Assembly: GCF_002863305.2 (NCBI RefSeq)
Contig: NZ_CP136962.1
Location: 930,001 to 994,000 of the forward strand
Length of the DNA stretch: 64,000 nt
Reading direction: 5' to 3'
From: Neisseria perflava
GTDB lineage: Bacteria; Pseudomonadota; Gammaproteobacteria; Burkholderiales; Neisseriaceae
Below, piece after piece: positions 18,670 through 26,781 of the stretch. Made by a program: the position numbers and the translations under genes. Numbering within the stretch: the first letter of the stretch is position 1; the number at the start of each line of letters is the position of its first letter. The notes under the pieces were generated by a model that made no database searches, was not told the DNA's origin, and was given only the letters and a program-made list of their open reading frames with translations.

Positions 18670-19380
18670 TCAGTCTTCGACTTGACGTATGGCTTTAACC
18701 GAACGTTTGATTTCGCTGAGCGTACCGGTTTTATAACTATTACGTTCCTGTTCGGTCATACCGTTTTGATCCAATTTGGCGATATTTTTCAATGCCTCGG
18801 CATACTGGCCGTCTGAAAGTTTTTCCTGTTTGATGCGCCAACGGTTGTTCACTTCGGAAGCCGTCCATAAGCCTACTTTGTTGTAGTAGAACAAAATGCT
18901 TGCCGCCAGCGTTTTCATATCGCTGTCGGGCTTGGCACTGCCGATACTGCGGCCGATACGGTTGTTGCGTTGATCGACCGCTTGGTCGGCAAGGTAGCGG
19001 CTGAAGTAGTCGTCTTTACCTTCTCGCAACTCCATATCCGTCAGGCGCGCATTACCTGCTTTTTCGGCAATAATGCTGTCGAATTTAGAAGCAATCGCCG
19101 CCTGCCATAATGCTTGGCGTACGGCATTGACCTGTGTTCCCCTGCTGTCGCCGTTTGCTTTGTCATCCAAACCTGTACGCTCGGCAAAGCGTGTGGCATT
19201 ACTGGTCATATTGATTAAGCCTTCGTCCTCCATACCGATGACTTGGGCGGCCACGGGATGGTTAAGCGCAAATTGTGCCATTTTACTGCGGCGGCTTTGA
19301 TCTTCCTGATACGATTGGCAACCGGACAATACCAGCATGCCGAGAACGGCGCATTGAATGTGTTTTTTAATATGTTTCAT
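18670..19380 (-). CDS. Putative lipoprotein with DUF6973-like core
   Basis: Predicted lipoprotein of 236 aa: MKHIKKHIQCAVLGMLVLSGC gives a signal peptide with lipobox LSGC, so it is probably exported and anchored by a lipidated cysteine. The middle reads TQVNAVRQALWQAAIASKFDS, recalling the DUF6973 pattern (xAxRHALWxA) but with Gln replacing the usual His. No function is known to me. ATG 19380 was chosen because it starts the signal peptide; the frame is open to 19428 without a better start. It lies 32 nt upstream of hemB and may be co-transcribed with it. Confidence 0.6.
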   Translation of the reverse strand: MKHIKKHIQCAVLGMLVLSGCQSYQEDQSRRSKMAQFALNHPVAAQVIGMEDEGLINMTSNATRFAERTGLDDKANGDSRGTQVNAVRQALWQAAIASKFDSIIAEKAGNARLTDMELREGKDDYFSRYLADQAVDQRNNRIGRSIGSAKPDSDMKTLAASILFYYNKVGLWTASEVNNRWRIKQEKLSDGQYAEALKNIAKLDQNGMTEQERNSYKTGTLSEIKRSVKAIRQVED

Positions 19381-19502
19381 GATGTAACTATCGATATTAT
19401 TGTGTGAGTTCAACTTATTGTTTAACATAGAAACGCCCGTAAGCGCAAAATAATTCCCATACGGCCAAATCGGCGCATGAATGGCTATTTTATAATAAAA
19501 AT

Positions 19503-19530
19503 AAGGCCGTCTGAAAATTTTCAGACGGCA
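19503..19530 (-). terminator. Paired-DUS terminator of the ybaK-J-DMT operon
   Basis: A perfect palindrome GCCGTCTGAAAA/TTTTCAGACGGC lies 10 nt after the DMT transporter stop. One arm is the AGG dialect and the other the ATG dialect. Confidence 0.8.
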
Positions 19531-19539
19531 TAAGTATTT

Positions 19540-20412
19540 TTAACCTACCAAGCTGCGAATCTGCGGCCAGTAAAACAGGCAGGCTATCGAGCAAATAGCA
19601 ATACTGATACCGGCTGCATTAATGCTGCTGATTTTTTCTTTAAACATTGCCGCACCAATCAGCGTACCCAAAACAATTACGCCGATGTTCATACCGGCAA
19701 ACACCAAGGTCGGATTATCCTTCATGATTTGGTGTGCCGAGATGTAGGTAACAATATTCAAAAAGTTCAGGCAGCCTAAAATCATACCGCCCACTATACC
19801 CTCTTTGGTCCATTTGCTTCCTTTGGCAAACAGGTAGCCAAACATCAATATACCTGCCAAACAAAATGCCACCAGCAAATTACCGGCAAACGCGGTACCG
19901 CTTTTTGCCACTTGTTTGAACAAAATATCAATGACGCCATAGCCGCACCAAACGCCCAAAAGCAGCATCACTTGCGTACTGAGGCCGCCGGATTTCTTGC
20001 CGCCATCGCTTTTCCAAAGCAAGAAAAACAGTGCCGTAAATGCCAATACCAAACCAATCAGACGGCCTTCGGTCAACTGCTCATGGAAAAGCGTGAATGA
20101 AGCGACAATCGGCAGAAACAATGATAAACGTTGTGCTGCATCCGACTTGACGATACCTGCTGCATCTACCGATTTGCCCATAATGACAAACACGCTTGGC
20201 AGCAAAAGACCTAAAGCCGCAAAAAGCCACCAAGTCGGTAAAAATACCTGAGGATTGCTCAAATCAGGCTTTAACACCAGCATGGTCAAAGTGATGGCAA
20301 CGATATAGTTCACCGCCACCGCTTGCTCGATATTGATTTTTTGCTTGCGCGCCACTTTCAGCAATACGGAAACCAACACGCTGCAAACGATACTTGCCAA
20401 TAAATATGCCAT
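19540..20412 (-). CDS. DMT (EamA-like) family transporter
   Basis: Integral membrane protein of 290 aa with about ten hydrophobic segments in two halves, as in drug/metabolite transporters. The first half contains QAVAVNYIVAI and the second begins near GVIDILFKQVAKSG. The conserved EamA-type end-of-half segments FTLFHEQLTEGRLIGLVL and AAMFKEKISSINAAGI are visible. Substrate cannot be predicted. It starts 3 nt after the stop of the J-domain gene, so the two are translated from one message, with ybaK as first gene. Confidence 0.8.
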   Translation of the reverse strand: MAYLLASIVCSVLVSVLLKVARKQKINIEQAVAVNYIVAITLTMLVLKPDLSNPQVFLPTWWLFAALGLLLPSVFVIMGKSVDAAGIVKSDAAQRLSLFLPIVASFTLFHEQLTEGRLIGLVLAFTALFFLLWKSDGGKKSGGLSTQVMLLLGVWCGYGVIDILFKQVAKSGTAFAGNLLVAFCLAGILMFGYLFAKGSKWTKEGIVGGMILGCLNFLNIVTYISAHQIMKDNPTLVFAGMNIGVIVLGTLIGAAMFKEKISSINAAGISIAICSIACLFYWPQIRSLVG

Positions 20413-20415
20413 GCT

Positions 20416-21003
20416 TTAGAACCATCCTTGATTGGAGACGGGCTTATCTTCATTCAGTTTAATCAGTCCGATGACTACACGGTAAATAAACCAAATGGCA
20501 GTTACCAACAGAATCAACCAACCAATCAAAATAAGTGTAGTAAAAGTTCCCAAAACCGTACCCACCAAAGACACCCAAAATGTCTTAATCAAATAATCGA
20601 TATGACTGGCGTAAATACTGCCTTGAGCCTCATCGCGTTTAACATACGCCATAATCACACCGACAACGGGGGTAAACAAAATCAATAAGCCCACAGCATA
20701 TGTAACATAAGCGATAAAAACATAGTTTTTCACGTCTGAGCTGGGCGTATTGACCACATTTGTCGCCGTATCATTGAAGCTATTGTCTTTGACTTCCTGA
20801 CGTTCGTACTGCATAGCCGCATCATAAGCCAAACGCTTTTCCGGATGAGACAATACTTCAAACGCCTGTCCGATAGCTTTAAACCGCTCCGCATCTTTCT
20901 GAATATCCGGATTGGCCACCAATTTGCCGTAAGCCTCGCGGATAACGTTAATATCAGCATCCTGAGACACGCCCAAAATTTCGTATAAATTCACTTGTTC
21001 CAT
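20416..21003 (-). CDS. J-like domain membrane protein with NPD instead of HPD
   Basis: Protein of 195 aa. Residues 5-62 form a J-like domain: LYEILGVSQDADINVIREAY, then FKAIGQAFEVLSHPEKRLAYD. The signature HPD that activates DnaK ATPase is replaced by N31-P32-D33, and the loop is short. The C-terminal half has about three membrane segments, resembling DUF4870 (YVTYAVGLLILFTPVVGVI and following). It is therefore a probable inner-membrane protein with a J-type fold that may not stimulate DnaK. It sits between ybaK and the DMT transporter, with 15 and 3 nt gaps. Confidence 0.7.
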   Translation of the reverse strand: MEQVNLYEILGVSQDADINVIREAYGKLVANPDIQKDAERFKAIGQAFEVLSHPEKRLAYDAAMQYERQEVKDNSFNDTATNVVNTPSSDVKNYVFIAYVTYAVGLLILFTPVVGVIMAYVKRDEAQGSIYASHIDYLIKTFWVSLVGTVLGTFTTLILIGWLILLVTAIWFIYRVVIGLIKLNEDKPVSNQGWF

Positions 21004-21018
21004 CTGTATTCCCCTCCT

Positions 21019-21504
21019 TTACGCGTCCACTGCAACATGAACATCTTGCGGATTGAGCGTCCGCAGGTTTTCAGGCTTCATGCCTACGATAAACCCACGT
21101 TTGCCGCCATTGATAAAAATCTCGTCCAAAGCCCAAATGCTTTCTTCCACATAAACCGGCAACGCGGTTTTCATACCGAATGGCGACGTACCGCCAACCA
21201 AATAGCCTGTCCATTTCGTTGCCTGATCTGCCGTTGCCGGCTCGATGTGTTTCAAGCCCAGTTCTCGCGCCAAATTGCGGGTGGAAATATGCTTGTCGCC
21301 ATGCATTAAAACAACCAAGCCTTTTTTGTGTTCATCCTGCAGGACGATTGTTTTGATGACTTGATGCTCAGGCTTGCCCGTGCACTCGGCAAAACGCGCC
21401 GTACCGCCATGTTCTTCATACGCATAAACATAAGGGACAAAATCAATTTTCTTACTGCGTAAAAAGCGCACTGCCTGCGTAACCGGATATTCTGCTTTAC
21501 TCAT
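21019..21504 (-). CDS. ybaK: Cys-tRNA(Pro)/Cys-tRNA(Cys) deacylase YbaK
   Basis: Trans-editing enzyme of 161 aa that hydrolyses mischarged Cys-tRNA(Pro). The family pattern is clear: KTIVLQDEHKKGLVVLMHGDKHIS, then YLVGGTSPFGMKTALPVYVEESI with the catalytic-site lysine region, and FINGGKRGFIVGM. It is the first gene of a three-gene minus-strand operon and is divergent from the ridA-like gene; 99 bp separate the two starts and include one DUS. Confidence 0.92.
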   Translation of the reverse strand: MSKAEYPVTQAVRFLRSKKIDFVPYVYAYEEHGGTARFAECTGKPEHQVIKTIVLQDEHKKGLVVLMHGDKHISTRNLARELGLKHIEPATADQATKWTGYLVGGTSPFGMKTALPVYVEESIWALDEIFINGGKRGFIVGMKPENLRTLNPQDVHVAVDA

Positions 21505-21603
21505 GGGTTGTTTTCTGCCATCCTTTTCAGACGGCCCCTCTTAAATGTGGAACGTAAACAACTGCAATGTTACCATACCTTCTTTTTGAAATCAGGAGAC
21601 AAC

Positions 21604-21957
21604 ATGGACATCCGCTATCTTGGTGCAAGCAAACGCTATTCGGAAGCCGTCGTAGCCAACGGCTTGGTTTTCCTCTCCGGCATGGTTCCCGAAAATCCTG
21701 AGGCCGATGCCAAAGCGCAAACTGAAAACGTTTTGGCGCAAATCGATTCATGGCTCGCACAATGCCAATCCGACAAAGCCCATATTTTAGAAGCTACCAT
21801 CTATCTGCCCGATATGAACGACTACGCCGCCATGAACGAAGCCTGGGACGCATGGACAGCCCTTGAACGCGCTCCGGCCCGCGCCTGCGTGGAGGCGAAA
21901 CTGGCTTCGCCCGACTGGAAGGTTGAAATCAAAATTACCGCCCTTCAAATCAAATAA
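21604..21957 (+). CDS. RidA/YjgF family protein
   Basis: Protein of 117 aa of the Rid family, which deaminates reactive enamine/imine intermediates. It has FLSGMVPENPEADAKAQTENVLAQID and ends APARACVEAKLASPDWKVEIKITA, where R-A-C-V-E-A contains the arginine region of the active site. The start is ATG 21604 with AGGAGA 5 nt upstream; the longer open frame from 21508 lacks family similarity. It may belong to a subfamily other than archetypal RidA, so I leave the symbol open. Confidence 0.85.
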   Translation: MDIRYLGASKRYSEAVVANGLVFLSGMVPENPEADAKAQTENVLAQIDSWLAQCQSDKAHILEATIYLPDMNDYAAMNEAWDAWTALERAPARACVEAKLASPDWKVEIKITALQIK

Positions 21958-21969
21958 AGCATAAATATC

Positions 21970-22023
21970 AGGCCGTCTGAAAACGCCGCTTCAACCAAGC
22001 AGGCGCAGTTTTTCAGACGGCCT
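21970..22023 (+). terminator. Paired-DUS terminator after the ridA-like gene
   Basis: Arms AGGCCGTCTGAAAA and TTTTCAGACGGCCT enclose an inner stem (CGCC...GGCG), giving a long two-tier hairpin followed by TTTATT. Confidence 0.8.
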
Positions 22024-22085
22024 TTATTCTTTTGCGGTACAATACCGCCCTTAAATTTTTCTATTATTTCAAAGCACAAACAGCC

Positions 22086-23045
22086 ATGTCCAAAAAAACC
22101 AAGCAAGAATTAGAAAACAACAAACTCAGCAAACGCCTGCGCCACGCCGTCGGCGACGCGATTAACGATTTCAACATGATCGAGCCGGGCGACAAAATCA
22201 TGGTCTGCCTCTCAGGCGGTAAAGACAGCTACGCCCTTTTAGACATCCTGCGCCAGCTTCAAGCCAGCGCGCCGATTGATTTTGAACTGGTCGCCGTTAA
22301 TCTCGACCAAAAACAGCCGGGCTTCCCTGAAGAGGTATTGCCGACCTATCTCGAAAGCATCGGCGTCCCCTACAAAATCGTTGAAGAAGACACCTACTCC
22401 ACCGTCAAACGCGTGTTGGACGAAGGCAAAACGACTTGTTCGCTGTGCAGCCGCCTGCGCCGCGGCATTCTCTACCGCACCGCAAAAGAATTGGGCTGCA
22501 CCAAAATCGCCTTGGGACACCACCGCGACGACATTCTTGCCACCATGTTCCTGAATATGTTCTACGGCGGCAAACTCAAAGCCATGCCGCCCAAACTGGT
22601 CAGCGACAACGGCGAACACATCGTCATCCGTCCTCTCGCGTATGTCAAAGAGAAGGACTTGATCAAATACGCCGAGCTGAAGCAATTCCCAATTATCCCA
22701 TGCAACCTCTGCGGCTCTCAGCCCAACCTGCAACGCCAAGTCATCGGCGATATGTTGCGCGATTGGGACAAACGCTTCCCCGGCCGTATTGAATCCATGT
22801 TCTCCGCCCTGCAAAACGTCGTTCCATCGCATTTGGCCGATACCGAACTTTTCGACTTTGTCGGCTTGGAGCGCGGTCAAAGCCTGAAACACGGCGGCGA
22901 CTTGGCGTTTGACAGCGAAAAAATGCCGGAACGTTTCTCCGACGGCAGCGAAGAAGACGAAAGCGAAATCAAAATCGAACCGCAAAAAGCCGAACGCAAA
23001 GTCATCAATATTCTGGCAAATAAACCTAAAACCTGCGGTTTATAA
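22086..23045 (+). CDS. ttcA: tRNA 2-thiocytidine(32) synthetase TtcA
   Basis: PP-loop ATPase of 319 aa that thiolates C32 of some tRNAs using an Fe-S cluster. It has the PP-loop [13 protein letters not shown], the cysteine pairs [10 protein letters not shown] and PCNLCGSQ, and [17 protein letters not shown] 22086 was chosen because it begins [14 protein letters not shown]; a TTG at 22032 is in frame but inside the preceding terminator/promoter region. The C-terminus extends past the core with an acidic, Glu-rich tail. It is a single-gene unit. Confidence 0.95.
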   Translation: MSKKTKQELENNKLSKRLRHAVGDAINDFNMIEPGDKIMVCLSGGKDSYALLDILRQLQASAPIDFELVAVNLDQKQPGFPEEVLPTYLESIGVPYKIVEEDTYSTVKRVLDEGKTTCSLCSRLRRGILYRTAKELGCTKIALGHHRDDILATMFLNMFYGGKLKAMPPKLVSDNGEHIVIRPLAYVKEKDLIKYAELKQFPIIPCNLCGSQPNLQRQVIGDMLRDWDKRFPGRIESMFSALQNVVPSHLADTELFDFVGLERGQSLKHGGDLAFDSEKMPERFSDGSEEDESEIKIEPQKAERKVINILANKPKTCGL

Positions 23046-23057
23046 TTCTATTTAATT

Positions 23058-23101
23058 TTCAGACGGTCTTTCGGTAGCTATTTACTGAAAGGCCGTCTGA
23101 A
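23058..23101. terminator. Terminator-like long hairpin between ttcA and tetR
   Basis: Arms TTCAGACGGTCTTTCGGTA and TACTGAAAGGCCGTCTGAA pair over about 19 positions with one G-T pair. One arm is a decayed uptake sequence (GACCGTCTGAA). The two genes are convergent. Confidence 0.7.
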
Positions 23102-23136
23102 TATTCATATTTGAAAATTCTTCTATTCTTTTTTAT

Positions 23137-23715
23137 CTATTCTTTCCCTGACAAACCGTGCAGCAGCAACCCCAATATATCCTGCGGCAACTTTTGCGGC
23201 GCGGCGGCATAAAGCGCGGCCAGTTGCGGATGGCGCATCAATATATCCGCCTGACGGATGAACAGGTCGATGAGCTCCACCGGCAAATCAGGCTGAATCA
23301 GGCGGCGTTGTTGCAGAGCATGGAAGAATCCGCGCATAAAGGCGTATTTTTCTTCGTTCAATTCGTGGAAAAACCGCTCCAGCTCCAAATCGGTGTTCTC
23401 TTCAATGTCGCGCAGGAAAGCGGCGGAATAGAGTTCTTCAAACGATTGTTTTTGCAGGGCAAACACAGCCTCGGCGGCTTCGCGGAGGCTGCATTGCCGT
23501 TCAAGCAGATTTTCAAATTCGGCACGGACTCGGTTTTTCTGCTCGGTAACAATTTCCTGCAAGAGTGCGTTTTTACCGCTGTAATATTTGTAAAAAGTGA
23601 CGCGGCTGACGCTGGCCTCGGCGCAGATACTGCCTACGGATACGGCGGAAAAGCCATGTTCGCGGAATAAGTGGCGGGCGGTGTCGGTGATGGTTTGTTG
23701 TTTGCTGGCGGTCAT
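23137..23715 (-). CDS. TetR family transcriptional regulator
   Basis: Repressor of 192 aa with an N-terminal helix-turn-helix: ITDTARHLFREHGFSAVSV then ICAEASVSRVTFYKYYSGKNALL. The C-terminal ligand domain is not assignable. It is divergent from the TonB-dependent receptor gene, a typical arrangement for a repressor controlling its neighbour. ATG 23715 is the chosen start; an in-frame TTG at 23772 is possible. Codon use is GC-rich like the adjacent receptor. The ligand might be an uptake substrate or related molecule, which is inference. Confidence 0.85.
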   Translation of the reverse strand: MTASKQQTITDTARHLFREHGFSAVSVGSICAEASVSRVTFYKYYSGKNALLQEIVTEQKNRVRAEFENLLERQCSLREAAEAVFALQKQSFEELYSAAFLRDIEENTDLELERFFHELNEEKYAFMRGFFHALQQRRLIQPDLPVELIDLFIRQADILMRHPQLAALYAAAPQKLPQDILGLLLHGLSGKE

Positions 23716-24152
23716 GACGGTAAGAAGATTTTGATTTTGTTCATAAAGGAGGTTCGTTAAAGTTATCCGCAAGTCGGATGCTTATCATATTTCCCCATGG
23801 CGGCAATGGCAATATGGCGGCTTTCAGACGACCTCTTTCCTAATCCCTCCGCTCCGCTCTACGAATGAGGGCTATCGGATGCTTAGCAGGCCAAATTCAT
23901 GAAGATTACAGAATCTGCCTCCACCAACCTTCTCCCAAAAATAGGAGAGGGATTTTTTTGGACGATTCACAAGATAAGAGGGAAGTAAAGTGAATGATAA
24001 ACACTTGCATTCCTGTTTCTTATTTCTTATACTTTACATTAATAGTTTGTTTTATGTAAATATGTAAACACAAATATTTGCATACTGACGGAGCAATTGG
24101 ATTACCTGATGTTCAATCCACCCCGACGTATGCCGTCTGAAAGGATAAGGAA
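23716..24152. other. Divergent control region tetR / TonB receptor
   Basis: Contains an exact AGGTCGTCTGAA (mucosa-type) uptake sequence at 23823-23834 on the minus strand and an ATGCCGTCTGAA at 24130-24141. It also has a short inverted repeat around 23933-23955 (CTTCTCCC / GGAGAGGG) and the AT-rich promoter/operator at 24005-24069. No gene is seen. Confidence 0.6.
24005..24069 (+). promoter_or_regulatory. Receptor promoter with probable TetR operator
   Basis: TTGCAT (24005-24010) and TATACT (24028-24033) are separated by 17 nt, a good sigma-70 promoter. Directly after the -10, TTTACAT (24033-24039) and ATGTAAA (24054-24060) form an inverted repeat, and a second ATGTAAAC follows at 24062-24069. 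A protein bound here would cover the transcription start, so this is a likely operator for the divergent TetR regulator. Confidence 0.55.
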
Positions 24153-26186
24153 ATGCAGAAACACACCCTCCGCCGCCTCCCCCTATTGATTGCCGCCGCT
24201 TTCGCCTCCGAATGGATTTATGCCGCCGATGCGGAACAAGTGCAGTTGGAAGAAGTCGTCGTAACCGGCGAACGCACCAACCGCAGCGGCTTTGAAACCG
24301 CCACGTCCAACCGCGTTTTCACCACGCCGAACATCGACCGCAGCGGCCACAATCTTTCCGCAACCGACTTGCTCAAACAGACTGTGAACACGGTGGACTT
24401 GGGCAGCGGCAACGATTTGCCGACCGTGCGCGGCGTGGACGGCTCCGGTCCTGCCGTCGGCGCAGTGGCGTTTTTCGCGGGCACGCGGCCGCGCCTAAAC
24501 CTGTCCATAGACGGCCGATCCGCCACTTACAACGAATACGCCTTCGGCACGCAGTCGCTGTGGGACATGCAGCAGGTGGAAGTCTTGTGCGGGCCGCAAA
24601 GCCATGTGCGCGGGCAGAACGCGGTGGCGGGCGCGGTGGTGATGCGTTCCAAAGACCCGACCGACGAATGGGGAGGCGCGCTGCGCTTGGGTTTGGGCAA
24701 CCAAAAAACGCGCAACATCGCCGGCGTAGTGTCCGGCCCGATTGTGAAAAACAACCTTGCCTTCCGCCTGAGCGCGGAGCGGCAGCAGCGCGAAAGCTAC
24801 GAGCCGTTCGTGTCCTACGAGCCGACCGGCAACCCGCGCCGCGTGGAAAACACCAATGTGCGCTTCAAACTCCTGCTCACGCCCGAAAACCATCCCGATT
24901 TTTACAGCCGCCTGACACTGAACCACATCCGTTCGCGCGCGCCGCAAAACGAAATCATGGGCAACACCGCCAGCCGCCGTTTTTTAAAAGAAAAACCCGT
25001 GTTCGTAACCGGCTCGACATCGGGCATCTGGGACGTATCGTGGCAGCTTAACGACTATCTGAAACTGGAAAACAAACTGGTTTACGGCCGCTACCACAAC
25101 GAGCGGCTGCACCTGCCGATGACCGTCAGCCCGCAAGGCGTGCCCGCCGAACTCAAAGGTCGCGAACTGCAATGGGAACCGGTATTGCATTTTTCAAACA
25201 AAGGCCGTCTGAAAGGCCTTGCCGGACTGCACTACTTCCGCAGCAAACAAGACGAATGGGTGGACATCCGCAGCGTCGGCGGCCGCAACACCTTTGACGA
25301 CCGCAACAGCGTGCGCGCCCTGTTTGCCGAAACCACATACAGCCCCAGCGAAAAATGGGACATCACAGCCGCCGCACGCCTTGAAAAAGAAACGCACAAA
25401 CGAAGCGGCGGCAGCGGCGCACTGCACCTTGATTTGGACAAAGGCCAGACCGTGTTCCTGCCCAAAATCGATATCGCCTTCAAACCCACCGACCAATGGG
25501 TCAGCGGCATCAAAGCCGCGCGCGGCTACAACCCCGGCGGCGCGGGCATCACCTTTGGCCGCCCCGTCGTAACCTACACTTATGAGCCCGAATATGTGAA
25601 CAACTACGAGTGGTACACCCGCTGGCGCAGCGCAGACCGCCGCCTGCAACTCTCCGGCAACCTGTTCCTGAACCACTACCGCGACATGCAGCTCCCCTTC
25701 TATCTCGGCACCAACTCCGTCGTCATCCGCAACGCCAAAAAAGTCCATACCTACGGCGCGGAACTCGCCGCCGACTGGCAGGCGACCGACAGCCTGAAAC
25801 TCATCACCGGACTGGGACTGCTCAACACCAAAATCAAAAGCTATCCCGACAGCGGCATCGAAGGCAACAAACTCGGCCGCGCACCCAAATACACCGCCAA
25901 CATCGGCGTGAAATACCTGAACGACAAAGGCTGGGAAGCCGGCGGCGACGTGCGCTTCTACGGCGGCTACTACTCCGCCGCCGACAATGCCGAATCAGGC
26001 AAAATCGGCGCATACAACCAAGTCAACCTCTACACCGCCTACAACTTCAAACAAGGCCGCGTCTCGCTCTACGCCGACAACGTGTTCAACCGCCACCAAC
26101 CCATATTCATTTCCAGCACCGACCGCCAAGACGCGCTCTACCAACGTCCCAGAAGCGTGGGTGTGAGCGCGGAATGGAAGTTTTAA
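24153..26186 (+). CDS. TonB-dependent outer-membrane receptor
   Basis: Receptor of 677 aa for an iron chelate or similar ligand. It has a signal peptide (about residues 1-24, ending IYAADA) and a TonB-box-like LEEVVVTGER. The plug domain contains LPTVRGVDGSG and VEVLCGPQSHVRGQNAVAGAVV. A long beta-barrel follows and ends ...GVSAEWKF with the C-terminal Phe needed for BAM insertion. The unusual C in VEVLCGPQS replaces the common R/K. It is preceded by a TetR-type promoter region and followed by a small gene and an MFS transporter. Coding DNA is distinctly GC-richer than flanking genes. The ligand is unknown; a xenosiderophore is the best guess. Confidence 0.92.
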   Translation: MQKHTLRRLPLLIAAAFASEWIYAADAEQVQLEEVVVTGERTNRSGFETATSNRVFTTPNIDRSGHNLSATDLLKQTVNTVDLGSGNDLPTVRGVDGSGPAVGAVAFFAGTRPRLNLSIDGRSATYNEYAFGTQSLWDMQQVEVLCGPQSHVRGQNAVAGAVVMRSKDPTDEWGGALRLGLGNQKTRNIAGVVSGPIVKNNLAFRLSAERQQRESYEPFVSYEPTGNPRRVENTNVRFKLLLTPENHPDFYSRLTLNHIRSRAPQNEIMGNTASRRFLKEKPVFVTGSTSGIWDVSWQLNDYLKLENKLVYGRYHNERLHLPMTVSPQGVPAELKGRELQWEPVLHFSNKGRLKGLAGLHYFRSKQDEWVDIRSVGGRNTFDDRNSVRALFAETTYSPSEKWDITAAARLEKETHKRSGGSGALHLDLDKGQTVFLPKIDIAFKPTDQWVSGIKAARGYNPGGAGITFGRPVVTYTYEPEYVNNYEWYTRWRSADRRLQLSGNLFLNHYRDMQLPFYLGTNSVVIRNAKKVHTYGAELAADWQATDSLKLITGLGLLNTKIKSYPDSGIEGNKLGRAPKYTANIGVKYLNDKGWEAGGDVRFYGGYYSAADNAESGKIGAYNQVNLYTAYNFKQGRVSLYADNVFNRHQPIFISSTDRQDALYQRPRSVGVSAEWKF

Positions 26187-26222
26187 ATGAAGCTGAAATG
26201 ATAGAGGCCGTCTGAAAAAACA

Positions 26223-26248
26223 TAGGTCGGACATTTATGCCCGACCTA
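26223..26248. repeat. Short palindromic element TAGGTCGG...CCGACCTA
   Basis: Perfect 8-bp arms around a 10-nt loop lie between the receptor and the small gene, just after a single DUS (26204-26215). There is no T-run, so it may be a dispersed repeat or an mRNA processing site. Confidence 0.5.
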
Positions 26249-26282
26249 CCGTTTATTCCTCCAAAACACCCAAAGGAATCCC

Positions 26283-26681
26283 ATGCACTACTTCACCCCT
26301 GCCAAAACCCTGCCCGAAGGCACCATCTACCTGACCGACCTGACCCACGTCGCCGACTTCGCCAACTGGCTGACCGAATTCGAAACCCTGTTAAACCAAA
26401 ACGCCCGCTTCGCCACCGTCTGCACCCCGATGCAGCGGCAGGTAAGCGATGAACAGCGCATTGCCGACCGCAAAACCTACATCGAATGGATAAAGGCACA
26501 TCGGCCGCAACTGTCCGAACGCTGCGCCGCCATGCTCCTTATCGAACCCGACGCGGCGCAGCTGGCGTTCTTCCGCGAACAATCGTCCAAACTCGGCCCC
26601 GCGCTGGGCGTGAACTATATCGTCGAAGCAGATGAAACAACCGCCCTGCTTCGCGCAGAAGAAGCGTTGAAGGCCGTCTGA
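26283..26681 (+). CDS. Small soluble protein of unknown function in the receptor locus
   Basis: Protein of 132 aa with no signal or membrane segments, so probably cytoplasmic. I recognise no family. It is moderately charged, with segments TIYLTDLTHVADFANWLTEF and LGVNYIVEADETTALLRAEE; alternating helices and strands suggest a compact alpha/beta fold. AAAGG lies 8 nt before ATG 26283. It sits between the TonB receptor and MFS transporter on the same strand with the same GC-rich codon use. The context suggests a function in handling or regulating uptake of the same ligand. Confidence 0.7.
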   Translation: MHYFTPAKTLPEGTIYLTDLTHVADFANWLTEFETLLNQNARFATVCTPMQRQVSDEQRIADRKTYIEWIKAHRPQLSERCAAMLLIEPDAAQLAFFREQSSKLGPALGVNYIVEADETTALLRAEEALKAV

Positions 26682-26781
26682 AAAGATACTAAACCTATTT
26701 AAATACAAATTGAGTATTGCCACCCAATATGTTCAGACGGCCTTGTCCCTTTATTTGCCTCATCTTCAAAAGAATCATGTG

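Noticed and set aside
22032..22085. Longer TtcA start at TTG 22032
   Set aside because: The extra residues lie in the terminator/promoter zone and the family begins at ATG 22086.
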